A stretch of DNA of 64,000 nucleotides, taken from positions 3,429 to 67,428 of the forward strand of contig NZ_BMFU01000019.1 of the NCBI RefSeq assembly GCF_014639235.1, read 5' to 3'. Position 1 is the first letter of the stretch, and each line of letters starts with the position of its first letter. Made by a program: the position numbers and the translations under genes. This document shows positions 15,949-25,600 of this stretch, piece after piece. Under the pieces are notes generated by a model. That model was not told the origin of the DNA. It searched no databases and saw only the letters and a list, made by a program, of their open reading frames with translations. This DNA comes from Paenibacillus silvae. Lineage in GTDB: Bacteria > Bacillota > Bacilli > Paenibacillales > Paenibacillaceae.

Positions 15949-16812
15949 GTGAACGTCTTGAAAATTTACGAAAAAGCGCCAGCTAAAATTAATTTGATGT
16001 TGGATGTCCTACATAAAAGAAGTGATGGATTTCATGAAGTTGAAATGATCATGACGATGGTTGATCTGGCCGATCGGCTTGAGATGTCTGAACTGCCGCG
16101 CGATACCATTGTGATCTCCAGCCAGGCGGGATATATTCCGCTGGACGAGAAGAATCTGGCATTTCAGGCAGCCAGACTGATCAAGGAGCGCTACAACGTA
16201 CGTACGGGAGTTCATATACATCTGGACAAAAAAATTCCGGTTGCTGCCGGTCTTGCCGGGGGCAGCAGTGACGCAGCAGCTGCACTTCGCGGGCTGAACC
16301 GTCTGTGGCGCCTGGACATTCCAGATCAGGAATTGCAGGAGCTGGGTGCCGAGCTGGGTTCGGATGTGCCGTTCTGTATTACAGGCGGAACGGCGCTTGC
16401 AACAGGACGGGGAGAGAAGCTGACCCCGATACCTAATCCGCCACAATGCTGGGTTATTTTAGCCAAACCTCCAATCAATGTGTCTACTGCCGATGTGTAT
16501 GGACGTTTTCGCAGCGACAAGATTGTTCGGCATCCAAGTGCCGCCAAAATGGAGCAGGCGATTCGTAATCAATCATTCGCAGAGGTCTGCGATCAGATGG
16601 GCAATGTGCTGGAGGATGTGACCTTGAAGCTGTATCCGGAAGTGCAGCATCTCAAGAATGCGATGATTCGTCTTGGTGCAGACGGAGTGCTGATGTCCGG
16701 GAGTGGGCCAACCGTATTTGGACTTGTGTCTAAGGAATCCAAAGTGGCTCGGGTTTACAACGGCCTTCGTGGCTTCTGCAAAGAAGTTTACGCTGTACGG
16801 ATGTTAACGTGA
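15949..16812 (+). CDS. ispE: 4-diphosphocytidyl-2-C-methyl-D-erythritol kinase
   Basis: GHMP-family kinase of the MEP isoprenoid pathway; phosphorylates CDP-methylerythritol at the 2-hydroxyl. The 287 residues carry EKAPAKINLMLDVL at the substrate site, the ATP loop PVAAGLAGGSSDAAAAL, and the C-terminal MSGSGPTVFGL. GTG 15949 is used, with AAGGTGAGG upstream; TTG 15958 is an alternative giving LKIYEKAPAKINL. Gene order sspF-ispE-purR is as in B. subtilis. Confidence 0.96.
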   Translation: MNVLKIYEKAPAKINLMLDVLHKRSDGFHEVEMIMTMVDLADRLEMSELPRDTIVISSQAGYIPLDEKNLAFQAARLIKERYNVRTGVHIHLDKKIPVAAGLAGGSSDAAAALRGLNRLWRLDIPDQELQELGAELGSDVPFCITGGTALATGRGEKLTPIPNPPQCWVILAKPPINVSTADVYGRFRSDKIVRHPSAAKMEQAIRNQSFAEVCDQMGNVLEDVTLKLYPEVQHLKNAMIRLGADGVLMSGSGPTVFGLVSKESKVARVYNGLRGFCKEVYAVRMLT

Positions 16813-16909
16813 AATTTACTTTTATAATGTACAAACACGTATAAAGGTGGTATATTTTTAAATAATTATTCGGATTTGGATGTTTCCGTGATCGTGAGGA
16901 TGGATCTCT

Positions 16910-17737
16910 GTGAAGAAGTTAAAACGAAGCGCAAGGCTGGTTGAAATGACGCAATACTTATTGTCGAGACCACATACGGTAATTCCGCTTACCACATTTG
17001 CCGAACGTTATGGTGCTGCCAAGTCGTCGATCAGTGAAGATCTGGCCATTATTAAGGAAGTGTTCGAAGAAGGTGGGTCGGGAGAACTGCATACACTGGC
17101 AGGAGCTGCTGGTGGAGTGAAGTGGATTCCGAAGGTGCCTGTGGAACATGCTCTTGCTTTTGCTGAGCGATTGTCCACACAGCTTGCACAGCCAGACCGG
17201 ATTTTGCCGGGAGGTTATCTGTATATGTCAGACCTTCTGGGACAGCCGGCCTTGATGAATGAAGCGGGCAAGATCTTTGCAACAGCTTTTGGCAATATGA
17301 ACATTGATGTAGTCATGACGGTGGAAACCAAGGGAATCCCGCTTGCATATGCGACTGGAGCCCAGCTTAACCTTCCTGTTGTGCTCGTTCGCAGGGACCA
17401 TCAGGCTACGGAAGGATCGGCCGTAAGTATTAATTATGTATCCGGGTCCCACAAAAGTCTGCATACCATGTCCCTATCCCGCCGGGCAATGAAAGAGCAT
17501 TCCCGTGTTCTGATTGTGGATGATTTTATGAAAGCCGGGGGTACAGTTCAAGGTATGATTGATCTGCTGGCAGAGTTTAATGCAACGGTAGCGGGGGTAG
17601 GCGTGCTGGTGGAGTCGGGTTCGGTAGACTCCGAGGAGCGTCTTCTGACGGATTATGTATCTCTCGCGAAGCTGACAGCTGTTGATGCGAAGAGCAGACA
17701 TATATCTGTCTCGCCAGGTAACTATTTTGACATGTAG
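16910..17737 (+). CDS. purR: Purine operon repressor PurR
   Basis: Represses purine synthesis genes; PRPP acts as inducer. An N-terminal winged-helix domain (to about residue 75, with RYGAAKSSISEDLAII) is joined to a phosphoribosyltransferase-like domain carrying the PRPP motif VLIVDDFMKAGGT near residue 203. The start is GTG 16910 with GAGGAT upstream. A TATAAT at 16823-16828 suggests its own promoter. The gene that follows purR in B. subtilis (yabJ/ridA) is absent; spoVG comes next. Confidence 0.95.
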   Translation: MKKLKRSARLVEMTQYLLSRPHTVIPLTTFAERYGAAKSSISEDLAIIKEVFEEGGSGELHTLAGAAGGVKWIPKVPVEHALAFAERLSTQLAQPDRILPGGYLYMSDLLGQPALMNEAGKIFATAFGNMNIDVVMTVETKGIPLAYATGAQLNLPVVLVRRDHQATEGSAVSINYVSGSHKSLHTMSLSRRAMKEHSRVLIVDDFMKAGGTVQGMIDLLAEFNATVAGVGVLVESGSVDSEERLLTDYVSLAKLTAVDAKSRHISVSPGNYFDM

Positions 17738-17792
17738 AATCATGGCGAATAACATGTCGGGAAAGGTTCTTTTCCATCGACCTGGCGCTAAC

Positions 17793-17801
17793 GTTGTCGA
17801 A
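17793..17801 (+). promoter_or_regulatory. Isolated Spo0A-box-like sequence upstream of spoVG
   Basis: GTTGTCGAA matches TTTGTCGAA in 8 of 9 positions, about 60 bases before the sigma-H promoter. A single site like this can occur by chance. Confidence 0.3.
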
Positions 17802-17856
17802 TTGTGTATTAAATAAAAAAATTCCTGATATTAGGATATTTTTATGGTCATAAAAA

Positions 17857-17884
17857 GAAGGAGTTCGTATAGGCTGTGTGGAAT
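17857..17884 (+). promoter_or_regulatory. Sigma-H promoter of spoVG
   Basis: GAAGGAGTT (17857-17865) and GTGGAAT (17878-17884) are 12 bases apart, in line with the sigma-H pattern RNAGGAWWW-N12-RNNGAAT. B. subtilis spoVG is the model sigma-H promoter and is very similar. Confidence 0.82.
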
Positions 17885-17925
17885 TATACACCAAGTTCTG
17901 ATGGAAAAAGGTGGTGAACACACAC

Positions 17926-18210
17926 ATGCAAATTACGGATGTCAGACTCCGCCGCGTTAACTCGGAAGGGAGAATGAAGGCTATCGCATCCATTACCATC
18001 GATAATGAATTTGTCGTACATGACATTCGTGTCATCGATGGTAACAACGGAATGTTTGTTGCAATGCCGAGCAAGCGGACTCCTGACGGAGAGTTCCGTG
18101 ATATCGCCCACCCGATCTCTTCCGGTACGCGTGAGAAGATTCAGGCAGCAGTATTAACTGAGTATGATCGAGCAGCGACTGAGGAAGAAGTCATTGAAGA
18201 AGGTGCCTGA
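17926..18210 (+). CDS. spoVG: RNA/DNA-binding regulator SpoVG
   Basis: Conserved nucleic-acid-binding regulator, 94 residues, needed for normal cortex formation and septation control in Bacillus and for global regulation elsewhere. MQITDVRLRRVNSEGRMKAI and FVAMPSKRTPDGEFRDIAHP are diagnostic. The ATG at 17926 has AAGGTGGTGA at proper distance; the in-frame GTG at 17911 lies inside that site and is rejected. The sigma-H-type promoter upstream implies induction at the start of sporulation. In Bacillus, AbrB represses this gene; abrB is 10 kb away. Confidence 0.96.
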   Translation: MQITDVRLRRVNSEGRMKAIASITIDNEFVVHDIRVIDGNNGMFVAMPSKRTPDGEFRDIAHPISSGTREKIQAAVLTEYDRAATEEEVIEEGA

Positions 18211-18232
18211 GAACATTATTGGGGTTCGAAGG

Positions 18233-18269
18233 AAAAGAGAGCCATGTCTTATGGCTCTCTTTTCTTTTT
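18233..18269 (+). terminator. Intrinsic terminator after spoVG
   Basis: AAAAGAGAGCCAT (18233-18245) and ATGGCTCTCTTTT (18251-18263) form a 13-base-pair stem followed by CTTTTT. Confidence 0.93.
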
Positions 18270-18313
18270 GACCGGAATAAGATATATTCAGTATTGAGTT
18301 TATTCAAAAGAGG

Positions 18314-18484
18314 ACCAGAGCGCATATTGCGTTTGGTTGCAGAGCGGCATCTCATGAATCGTTGAAATTCAATTAAGCCCGCAGGGCACACGGCGTACGA
18401 TAGAGGTTGCGAGTTACTCGCGACTTCGTTGTTACGCGTGATTACAGCGTCAGCAGGCGATGGACAAAACCGGCTTGAAGCCGG
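18314..18484 (+). ncRNA. Hairpin-rich leader upstream of glmU (candidate structured RNA)
   Basis: Four perfect or near-perfect stems follow one another: ACCAGAGCGCA/TGCGTTTGGT (18314-18337, one bulge), GCCC/GGGC with a GCA loop (18377-18387), GTTGCGAG/CTCGCGAC with a TTA loop (18406-18424), and CCGGCTT/AAGCCGG (18470-18484). A possible fifth, ACGC/GCGT, lies near 18434-18450. None ends in a T-run. The strip lies between the spoVG terminator and the glmU ribosome site and has no plausible gene. I do not recognise a known riboswitch family. Confidence 0.4.
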
Positions 18485-18556
18485 CTGAACGATACTCACT
18501 TGGAGACAACAAGGTACAGAAACCAAGGGGATTTTCAGAACAGGAGGTCGTTAATT

Positions 18557-19957
18557 TTGAAACGCATGGCAATTGTGCTGGCCGCAGGTCAGGGCAAACG
18601 AATGAAATCCAAATTGTACAAAGTGCTGCATCCCGTATGCGGTAAACCTATGGTCGGACATGTGCTGGATGCAGCACTTCACGCTGGCGTGGAACGCAGC
18701 GTGGTCGTTGTCGGACATGGGGCCGAAGCGGTGCAGTCATTTTTAGGTTCCAGAGCAGAATACGCGCTTCAAGCAGAACAGCTCGGTACGGGACATGCCG
18801 TGAAGCAGGTGAAGTCGCTGCTGGGCAATGAAAGTGGATCAACTATTGTGGTTTGTGGTGATACTCCGCTCGTGACAAGTGAAACGCTGGAAGGTCTGAT
18901 GAAGCTGCATGAGGAAAATGGAGCAGCTGCAACAGTGCTGACGGCTGAACTGGATAATCCCAAGGGATACGGACGTGTCATCCGCGGCGAAGATGGTTCC
19001 GTTCAGCGGATTGTAGAGCAGAAAGACTGCACGCCGCAGGAGGATGCAGTTAAGGAAATCAATACAGGTACGTATTGCTTCGATAACGCCAAGCTGTTCG
19101 CAGCACTCGAGAAAGTAACGAACGAGAATGCTCAAGGCGAATATTATCTGACAGACGTCATTGGCATCTTCAAGAATGACGGCGAAGTTGTAGAGGCGTA
19201 TATGTCTGATGATATTTCAGAGTCCATCGGTGTTAACGACAGACTTGCATTATCACAAGCAGAAGCATATATGCGTGAACGCCTGGCTGTGCGCCACATG
19301 CTGAATGGTGTAACGATCATCGATCCGTCATCGACATATATCGGAGCAGATGTTACCATTGGAGCAGATACAGTATTGTATCCGGGAACCGTTCTTAAAG
19401 GCACTACATCAATCGGTGAAGCCTGCCATATTGGCCCACATGCGGATATTGAGGACAGCATTATAGAAGACGGTGCAGCCATCAAACATTCCGTGGTATC
19501 CAAGGCAGAGATTGGTCCAGATGCGACAGTAGGTCCATTTGCTAATTTGCGTCCTGGTACAAAATTAGGCCGAAGCGTAAAAATTGGTGACTTTGTCGAA
19601 GTGAAAAATGCTACAATTGATGAAGGCTCCAAAGTGTCCCATCTGAGTTATATCGGGGATGCACAGGTAGGCAAAAACGTAAATGTAGGTTGCGGAGCAA
19701 TAACAGTCAATTATGATGGTTATAATAAAGCTGTAACAACGATTGAAGATAATGCCTTTGTAGGCAGCAATGTCAACCTGATTGCACCAATCACCGTTGG
19801 TAAAGGTGCATATGTTGTTGCAGGCTCCACAGTTACACATAATGTTCCTGAGAATGATCTGGCGATTGCTCGTGCACGTCAGGAGAACAAGGCCGGTTAC
19901 GCGGAGAAAATTCGCGGACGCGCCAAGGCCAAGAAACAAAACGCTAAACCCGAATAA
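18557..19957 (+). CDS. glmU: Bifunctional UDP-N-acetylglucosamine pyrophosphorylase / glucosamine-1-phosphate acetyltransferase
   Basis: Makes UDP-GlcNAc for peptidoglycan and teichoic acid: the C-terminal domain acetylates GlcN-1-P and the N-terminal domain couples it to UTP. The nucleotidyltransferase signature LAAGQGKRMKSKLYKVLHP is near the N-terminus; the second half is a left-handed beta helix of hexapeptide repeats (IGADVTIGADTVLYPGT and following) with NYDGYNK in the acetyltransferase site. TTG 18557 sits 9 bases after AGGAGG and gives 466 residues; the open frame further upstream is unconserved. Confidence 0.95.
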   Translation: MKRMAIVLAAGQGKRMKSKLYKVLHPVCGKPMVGHVLDAALHAGVERSVVVVGHGAEAVQSFLGSRAEYALQAEQLGTGHAVKQVKSLLGNESGSTIVVCGDTPLVTSETLEGLMKLHEENGAAATVLTAELDNPKGYGRVIRGEDGSVQRIVEQKDCTPQEDAVKEINTGTYCFDNAKLFAALEKVTNENAQGEYYLTDVIGIFKNDGEVVEAYMSDDISESIGVNDRLALSQAEAYMRERLAVRHMLNGVTIIDPSSTYIGADVTIGADTVLYPGTVLKGTTSIGEACHIGPHADIEDSIIEDGAAIKHSVVSKAEIGPDATVGPFANLRPGTKLGRSVKIGDFVEVKNATIDEGSKVSHLSYIGDAQVGKNVNVGCGAITVNYDGYNKAVTTIEDNAFVGSNVNLIAPITVGKGAYVVAGSTVTHNVPENDLAIARARQENKAGYAEKIRGRAKAKKQNAKPE

Positions 19958-19974
19958 AGGGTTTTGATAACCAT

Positions 19975-19997
19975 CACCTCCCGGAATACGGGAGGTG
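19975..19997 (+). repeat. Perfect hairpin between glmU and prs
   Basis: CACCTCCCG (19975-19983) and CGGGAGGTG (19989-19997) form a 9-base-pair GC-rich stem with a 5-base loop and no T-run. Just before it, AAACCC/GGGTTT with TTTT (about 19947-19963) makes a weaker terminator-like hairpin. Either may tune read-through from glmU to prs. Confidence 0.6.
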
Positions 19998-20055
19998 CCG
20001 ACATGTCGCAGACGCTTATAGATTCCAATGAACCAGCACGGAGGGTTTTTATTTT

Positions 20056-21009
20056 ATGACTTATTTTGACTCGAAACTAAAAATATTTACTTGCAATTCT
20101 AACCCCAAGCTTGCCCATCAAATTGCGGATTATATCGGGATTCCTATGGGTGAATCTCATACAACCAGCTTTAGCGATGGCGAGATTCAAGTGAAACTCT
20201 CCGAGAGTGTTCGCGGCTGTCACGTATATATCGTACAGTCCACTTGTTTGCCGGTTAATGATAACCTGATGGAAATGCTGGTCATGATTGATGCATTGAA
20301 ACGTGCATCGGCCAAGACCATTAACGTTGTAATCCCGTATTACGGCTATGCACGTCAAGATCGCAAAGCACGTTCACGTGACCCGATTACGGCGAAGCTG
20401 GTTGCTAATCTGATTGAAAAAGCAGGGGCAACACGTGTGATCGCAATGGACCTGCATGCCATGCAGATTCAAGGATTTTTCGATATTCCGGTTGACCATT
20501 TGCTTGGTGTGCCGATTCTGGCACAATATTTCCGCTCGAAACAGATTGAAAACCCGGTGGTTGTGTCACCTGACCACGGTGGTGTCGTGCGTGCGCGGAA
20601 GCTGGCTGATTTCCTGAATGCACCGCTCGCAATCATTGACAAACGTCGTCCTGAGCCGAACGTCAGTGAAGTCATGAACATTATCGGTAACATCGAAGGC
20701 AAAACAGCCATTCTGATCGACGACATCATTGATACGGCCGGAACGATTGTTCTTGGAGCTAATGCTTTGATGGAAGGCGGCGTGAAGGAAGTATACGCAT
20801 GCTGTACTCACCCGGTATTGTCCGGTCCTGCAATGGAGCGTCTGGAGAATGCACCGCTGAAGGAAGTCATCGTAACAGATACGATTCCAATTACACATGC
20901 CAATCCGACAAGCAAACTCAAAGTATTGTCTGTAGCTCCATTGCTTGGGGAAGCGATTATCCGTGTTCATGAGGAATTGTCCATCAGCAAGCTGTTTGAA
21001 ATTGAATAA
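20056..21009 (+). CDS. prs: Ribose-phosphate pyrophosphokinase
   Basis: Makes PRPP from ribose-5-phosphate and ATP; PRPP feeds purine, pyrimidine, NAD, His and Trp synthesis, and in this window hprT, nadC and the effector of PurR. Length 317 residues is typical of class I. Motifs: SFSDGEIQVKL, RQDRKARSRDPITAKLVANL, the flexible-loop region VSPDHGGVVRARKLA, and the PRPP loop AILIDDIIDTAGTI. GGAGGG precedes the ATG at 20056. The ctc/rplY gene that follows prs in B. subtilis is missing here. Confidence 0.97.
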   Translation: MTYFDSKLKIFTCNSNPKLAHQIADYIGIPMGESHTTSFSDGEIQVKLSESVRGCHVYIVQSTCLPVNDNLMEMLVMIDALKRASAKTINVVIPYYGYARQDRKARSRDPITAKLVANLIEKAGATRVIAMDLHAMQIQGFFDIPVDHLLGVPILAQYFRSKQIENPVVVSPDHGGVVRARKLADFLNAPLAIIDKRRPEPNVSEVMNIIGNIEGKTAILIDDIIDTAGTIVLGANALMEGGVKEVYACCTHPVLSGPAMERLENAPLKEVIVTDTIPITHANPTSKLKVLSVAPLLGEAIIRVHEELSISKLFEIE

Positions 21010-21030
21010 GATGTCTGCATAAAGTAGTAG

Positions 21031-21089
21031 AGGGGTTACGTCTTCCGGTTGAACGGAAAATGTAACCCCTGTCGGCGTGCCGTTTTTTT
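21031..21089 (+). terminator. Double-hairpin terminator after prs
   Basis: AGGGGTTAC/GTAACCCCT (21031-21039, 21062-21070), with an inner TTCCG/CGGAA pairing, is followed by a short CGGC/GCCG stem (21073-21082) and seven T. Confidence 0.85.
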
Positions 21090-21120
21090 AAATAACATAA
21101 ACAAAGGGTGCCAACGCGCA

Positions 21121-21321
21121 TTAATATCCCGGGCGGGAAATAAAGCGAAAGCGGCGTCTGTGAAAAAGTGTATCGGCAATTTCGACAAATTGACTATCGA
21201 AACGAGTAATTAAACCAATCTCGATATGGGTGTCACGGTCATATACCTGTACAGGTACGTGATGCTCCAGATGATAAATAAAGTCACTATGTTGAGTCAG
21301 TTGTCCGTTATCTTCGCGCAA
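21121..21321 (-). CDS. Small protein of unknown function (66 residues)
   Basis: I do not recognise this protein. The frame lies opposite to its neighbours in the prs-pth gap. It starts at a TTG preceded by AAGGTGAG at workable spacing, with a promoter-like pair upstream on the same strand (21374-21402). The product is charged and histidine/arginine-rich, with a block of alternating hydrophobics (VQVYDRDTHIEIGLITRF) that suggests a small beta-barrel and a strongly patterned C-terminus (FRFISRPGY). No signal peptide or membrane segment. It lies where B. subtilis has ctc but is not similar to L25. Codon choice looks coding; I give moderate confidence. Confidence 0.55.
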   Translation of the reverse strand: MREDNGQLTQHSDFIYHLEHHVPVQVYDRDTHIEIGLITRFDSQFVEIADTLFHRRRFRFISRPGY

Positions 21322-21373
21322 AACCCGCTCACCTTCCTAGGTGGATAAAATGTTCGATATGTGCTTTCCTGAT

Positions 21374-21402
21374 ATTATATGAAATATAACATTCGAAGTC
21401 TA
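21374..21402 (-). promoter_or_regulatory. Candidate promoter of the 66-residue ORF
   Basis: On the minus strand TAGACT (21397-21402) and a perfect TATAAT (21374-21379) are 17 bases apart, about 50 bases before the TTG start. Confidence 0.5.
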
Positions 21403-21438
21403 TGCCTCGCCTCAGGCTAACCCGAAGGAGGGAATACG

Positions 21439-21999
21439 ATGAAGTGGATTGTCGGACTTGGAAATCCAGGATCAAACTATGCCAAAACGCGGCATAATAT
21501 CGGCTTTATGGCACTCGATCGTTTTGCAGAACGCCATAACATCTCGGTTACGCAAAATAAATGCAAAGCTCTTATCGGTGAGGGCAACATTGGTGGCGTC
21601 AAAACGGTGCTGATCAAACCGATGACTTATATGAACCTTTCCGGTGAATCCGTAAGGGCTTATATGGATTTTTATAAAGTAAGTCTGGAAGATCTGATTG
21701 TTGTGTACGACGATATGGATACCGAGATTGGCAAGGTGCGTTTGCGTTATCAGGGCAGTGCAGGCGGACATAATGGAATCAAGTCCATTATTCAGCATAC
21801 GGGTACACAGCAGTTTAACCGGGTTCGCATGGGGATATCAAGACCTGATCCGGGACATGCCATTGTGGATTATGTGCTGTCTACTTTTATGAAGAAAGAA
21901 AAAGAAGCGCTGGAGCAAACCATTGAGCAGACATGTGATGCGCTCGAATACAGCCTGAAGAATACGTTTGAGCATACGATGGCCAAATTCAACGGTTAA
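21439..21999 (+). CDS. pth: Peptidyl-tRNA hydrolase
   Basis: Releases tRNA from peptidyl-tRNAs that drop off the ribosome; essential (spoVC in B. subtilis). The 186-residue protein has the N-terminal GLGNPGSNYAKTRHNIGF containing the catalytic His, KPMTYMNLSG, and GSAGGHNGIKSI. GAAGGAGG precedes the ATG. It begins a pth-fin pair, as in Bacillus. Confidence 0.97.
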   Translation: MKWIVGLGNPGSNYAKTRHNIGFMALDRFAERHNISVTQNKCKALIGEGNIGGVKTVLIKPMTYMNLSGESVRAYMDFYKVSLEDLIVVYDDMDTEIGKVRLRYQGSAGGHNGIKSIIQHTGTQQFNRVRMGISRPDPGHAIVDYVLSTFMKKEKEALEQTIEQTCDALEYSLKNTFEHTMAKFNG

Positions 22000-22097
22000 T
22001 ATCATCCAGTACGGCTGGAAAAAAGATCAAAGTGACGACTTCAATTCGGACAATCTGGACATACTGGATGTATAAACCATGTTCAGGAGGCATAACT

Positions 22098-22328
22098 ATG
22101 TCAGTGAATTATGTATGTCGGCATTGCCGTACTTTTATTGGACAGATTGATTCGGCTAAAATTACAGAAGCACAGCTCGGTTTTCATTTCTTGACCCCCG
22201 ACGAGCGGAGGGATATAATAGCGTATAATTCCGGTGGTGATGTGACCGTTCGCATTACATGTGATTATTGTAAGGAAGCGCTGGAGCATAACCCCGAGCT
22301 AAGCCTGCTTGCTAGTCCGCTTCAATAG
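22098..22328 (+). CDS. fin: Anti-sigma-F factor Fin (YabK)
   Basis: Small zinc protein that binds sigma-F and helps the forespore switch from sigma-F to sigma-G. From ATG 22098 (CAGGAGG at 22084-22090) it has 76 residues. Two CxxC pairs (CRHC near residue 8 and CDYC near 55) match the zinc-binding pattern of the family, and LGFHFLTPDERRDII is the conserved core. The frame extends upstream to 22032 but without a ribosome site. In B. subtilis fin also lies between pth and mfd. Confidence 0.93.
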   Translation: MSVNYVCRHCRTFIGQIDSAKITEAQLGFHFLTPDERRDIIAYNSGGDVTVRITCDYCKEALEHNPELSLLASPLQ

Positions 22329-22395
22329 ACAACGCAGGTGGCGATGGTTGAAGTACGTTACGAATGATGAACATTGAACAAATGACAGATGGGAA

Positions 22396-22424
22396 GGCCG
22401 CAATATGATTGCGGCCCGCCTTTT
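22396..22424 (+). terminator. Terminator-like hairpin after fin
   Basis: GGCCGCAAT/ATTGCGGCC (22396-22404, 22408-22416) is a perfect 9-base-pair stem; CGCC then TTTT follow, so the T-run is short and offset. Confidence 0.65.
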
Positions 22425-22669
22425 ATAGCCTTGGCAGCCTGCTGAGGCTTCTTTTCAGTTGGAACAAAATCAGGGGCTGATTCAGTCACCCTGCTCGAAG
22501 TTGAATTCCAGGGTAAGCCATAGGAACAGATGTGGCAATGTTCCGAGTAATGCTTTATGATGAAACAGGACAAAAAAGGAATAACTATCCAATTATAAAA
22601 AACGTTGACCATCAAAATGCTGCACAGATATGTGCAATATTCAAGAAAGTTATAAGAGAGGTGCCCCTT

Positions 22670-25600
22670 TTGTTACAAGCACTCATACAGGCTTTTTCCA
22701 AAGACCCGGACTTTACGTCCATTACGGCCGGGGTTAAATCCGGCATGAAGGAGCAGCTGGTTTCCGGCTTATCCGGTTCGGCTCGTCAGATTATGTTGGC
22801 CGCGCTGCACCAGGAGATGGACCGTCCACTGCTCGTCGTGACACATAATATGTTTTCCGCACAAAAGATTGCAGAAGATTTGCAGGAAGCGCTTTCACCG
22901 GAGCGGGTGTTAATCTACCCGGCCAATGAACTTGTTGCCGCTGAGGCAGCCGTATCAAGTCCGGAGACGCTTGCTCAGCGTATAGAGGTATTGGTCCGCT
23001 GTGCCCAAGGGTTCAGGGGCATTGTTGTGATTCCTTTTTCGGGGGTAAGACGTTACGTTCCGCTGCCGGAAGTTATGGCGAATGCTCAAATTCAGATTAA
23101 ACAGGGCAATACACTTCAGCTGGATTCATTTCTGCTGGAGATGGTGACACTGGGATATGAGCGCGTGGAGCGCGTTGAATCTCGCGGTGAGATGAGCGTT
23201 CGTGGAGGAATTATTGACTTTTATCCAGTGACTTCATCGATTGCATATCGGGTGGAGTTATTTGACGACGAGATTGATTCGATCCGTACGTTTGATCCGG
23301 CAGACCAGCGTTCGATTGAACGGATAGAAGAGATTAAGGTACTGCCATGCAAGGAATTGATCGCAGACCGGGAGCGTATGGAGAAAGCAGCCGACACGGC
23401 GGCAATTCTGCTCGAGCAGCAGCTGGAGAAAATGACGGATCGTCAGGCCAAGCTGCGGCTGCGGGAAGAGATGCACCGGGAGATTGAGCTGCTGCGTCAG
23501 CATGTGTATTTTTCGGAAATGTACAAATACATCTCCCCGCTTTATCCAGAAAATAAAACGATTTATGACTATATGCCAGAAGATACAATTCTGGTGATGG
23601 ATGAGCCAGCAAGATTGTCGGAAACCTCGAAACAACTGGACAGGGACGAATCGGAGTGGAACCTGCATCTGATGCAAAATGGTAAAACACTGCCCGATCT
23701 GCCGCTATCAGCAGATGGGGATGAGCTGCTCTATGAGCGTTCGTTCCAGACCATATTTATGTCGATCTTCCTGCGTCAGGTGCCACATACACAGCCTCAG
23801 AACATTCTGAACTTTATTAGCCGCGGCATGCAGGACTTCCACGGGCAGATGAACGTGCTGAAGGCGGAGATGGAACGCTGGCAGAAGGCTGGCGTTCAAG
23901 TGCTGATGCTGGCTAATGGCGAGGAGCGTATGGATCGGATGCGCCGCGTGCTGCAGGATTACGACATCCCTGAGCCAGAGATGCTGAATGGCAACTTGCA
24001 GACCGGTTTCGAGATGCCGTCCATCCATTTGGCGGTCATTACGGAAGGCGAGATGTTTTCACAGAAGCAGCGTAAAGCCCGCAAGCCGATTCGAAACATC
24101 GACAATGCCGAGCGCATTAAATCCTATAGCGAGTTGAAAGTGGGCGATTATGTCGTTCACCAGAACCACGGGATTGGTAAATATCTCGGAATCGGCACAC
24201 TTGAAGTCGCTGGCATTCACAAGGACTACATGCACATTCTGTATGCAGGCGGAGACAAATTGTCTGTGCCTATTGAGCAGATTGATCTGATTCAGAAGTA
24301 TGTGGGTTCCGAAGAGAAGGAGCCGAAGATATACAAGCTGGGCGGCAACGAGTGGACACGGGTTAAAAATAAAGTTCGTTCCTCCGTTCAGGATATCGCT
24401 GATGATCTGATCAAGCTGTACGCTGAACGTCAAACATCCAAAGGATACGGCTTTGACAAGGATTCTGCGGAGCAGCAGGAATTTGAAGACATGTTCCCTT
24501 ACGATGAGACACGGGATCAGATGCGTGCAATTGAGGAAATCAAAAAAGATATGGAACAAAACCGTCCAATGGATCGTTTATTGTGTGGAGACGTTGGTTA
24601 CGGTAAAACGGAAGTGGCTATTCGGGCTGCTTTCAAAGCGGCGATCGAGGGCAAACAGGTGGCGGTGCTTGTTCCGACCACAATTCTGGCCCAGCAGCAC
24701 TATGAGACGTTCCGCGAGCGCTTCTCGGGTTATCCGTTCAACATTCATGTACTTAGCCGATTCCGTTCCCGCAAGGAACAAAATGAGACAGCAAAGGGCA
24801 TTAAATCCGGTACAGTTGATATTGTTATCGGTACGCATCGTTTGCTGTCACAGGATCTGGTATTTAAAGATCTCGGACTGCTCATTGTTGATGAAGAGCA
24901 GCGTTTCGGTGTAACTCATAAGGAGAAACTGAAAAAGCTCAAAACCAACGTGGATGTGCTGACCCTTACAGCGACGCCGATTCCTCGTACGTTGCATATG
25001 TCGATGCTGGGTGTGCGTGACTTGTCTGTTATCGAAACACCGCCAGAGAATCGTTTCCCCGTTCAAACGTATGTAGTGGAGCACAGCCAGGCGCTGGTTC
25101 GTGAAGCGATTGAGCGTGAGCTGGCCCGTGGCGGTCAGGTATACTACCTCTACAACCGCGTTCAGGGAATTCAGGAAATGGCTGCGGAAATTTCGGAGCT
25201 GGTGCCGGAAGCCAAAGTGGGCGTAGGACATGGTCAGATGACCGAAACCGAGCTGGAGAAGACAATCCTCGACTTCCTGGACGGAGAGTATGACGTACTG
25301 GTGAGCACCAGCATTATTGAGACAGGTGTAGATATTCCGAATGTAAATACATTGATTGTGCATGATGCGGATAAAATGGGTCTGTCACAGCTTTATCAGC
25401 TGCGTGGAAGGGTAGGTCGGTCCAACCGGATTGCCTATGCGTATTTCACATACCAGCGGGACAAAGTGCTGACCGAAGTGGCGGAGAAGCGTCTGCAATC
25501 CATCAAGGAATTCACAGAGCTGGGTTCAGGCTTCAAAATTGCGATGCGTGACTTGTCCATTCGTGGTGCAGGTAACCTGCTTGGAGCGGAGCAGCATGGA

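Noticed and set aside
22532..22669. N-terminal extension of Mfd
   Set aside because: Residues are unlike other Mfd proteins; TTG 22670 has a ribosome site and restores the usual N-terminus.
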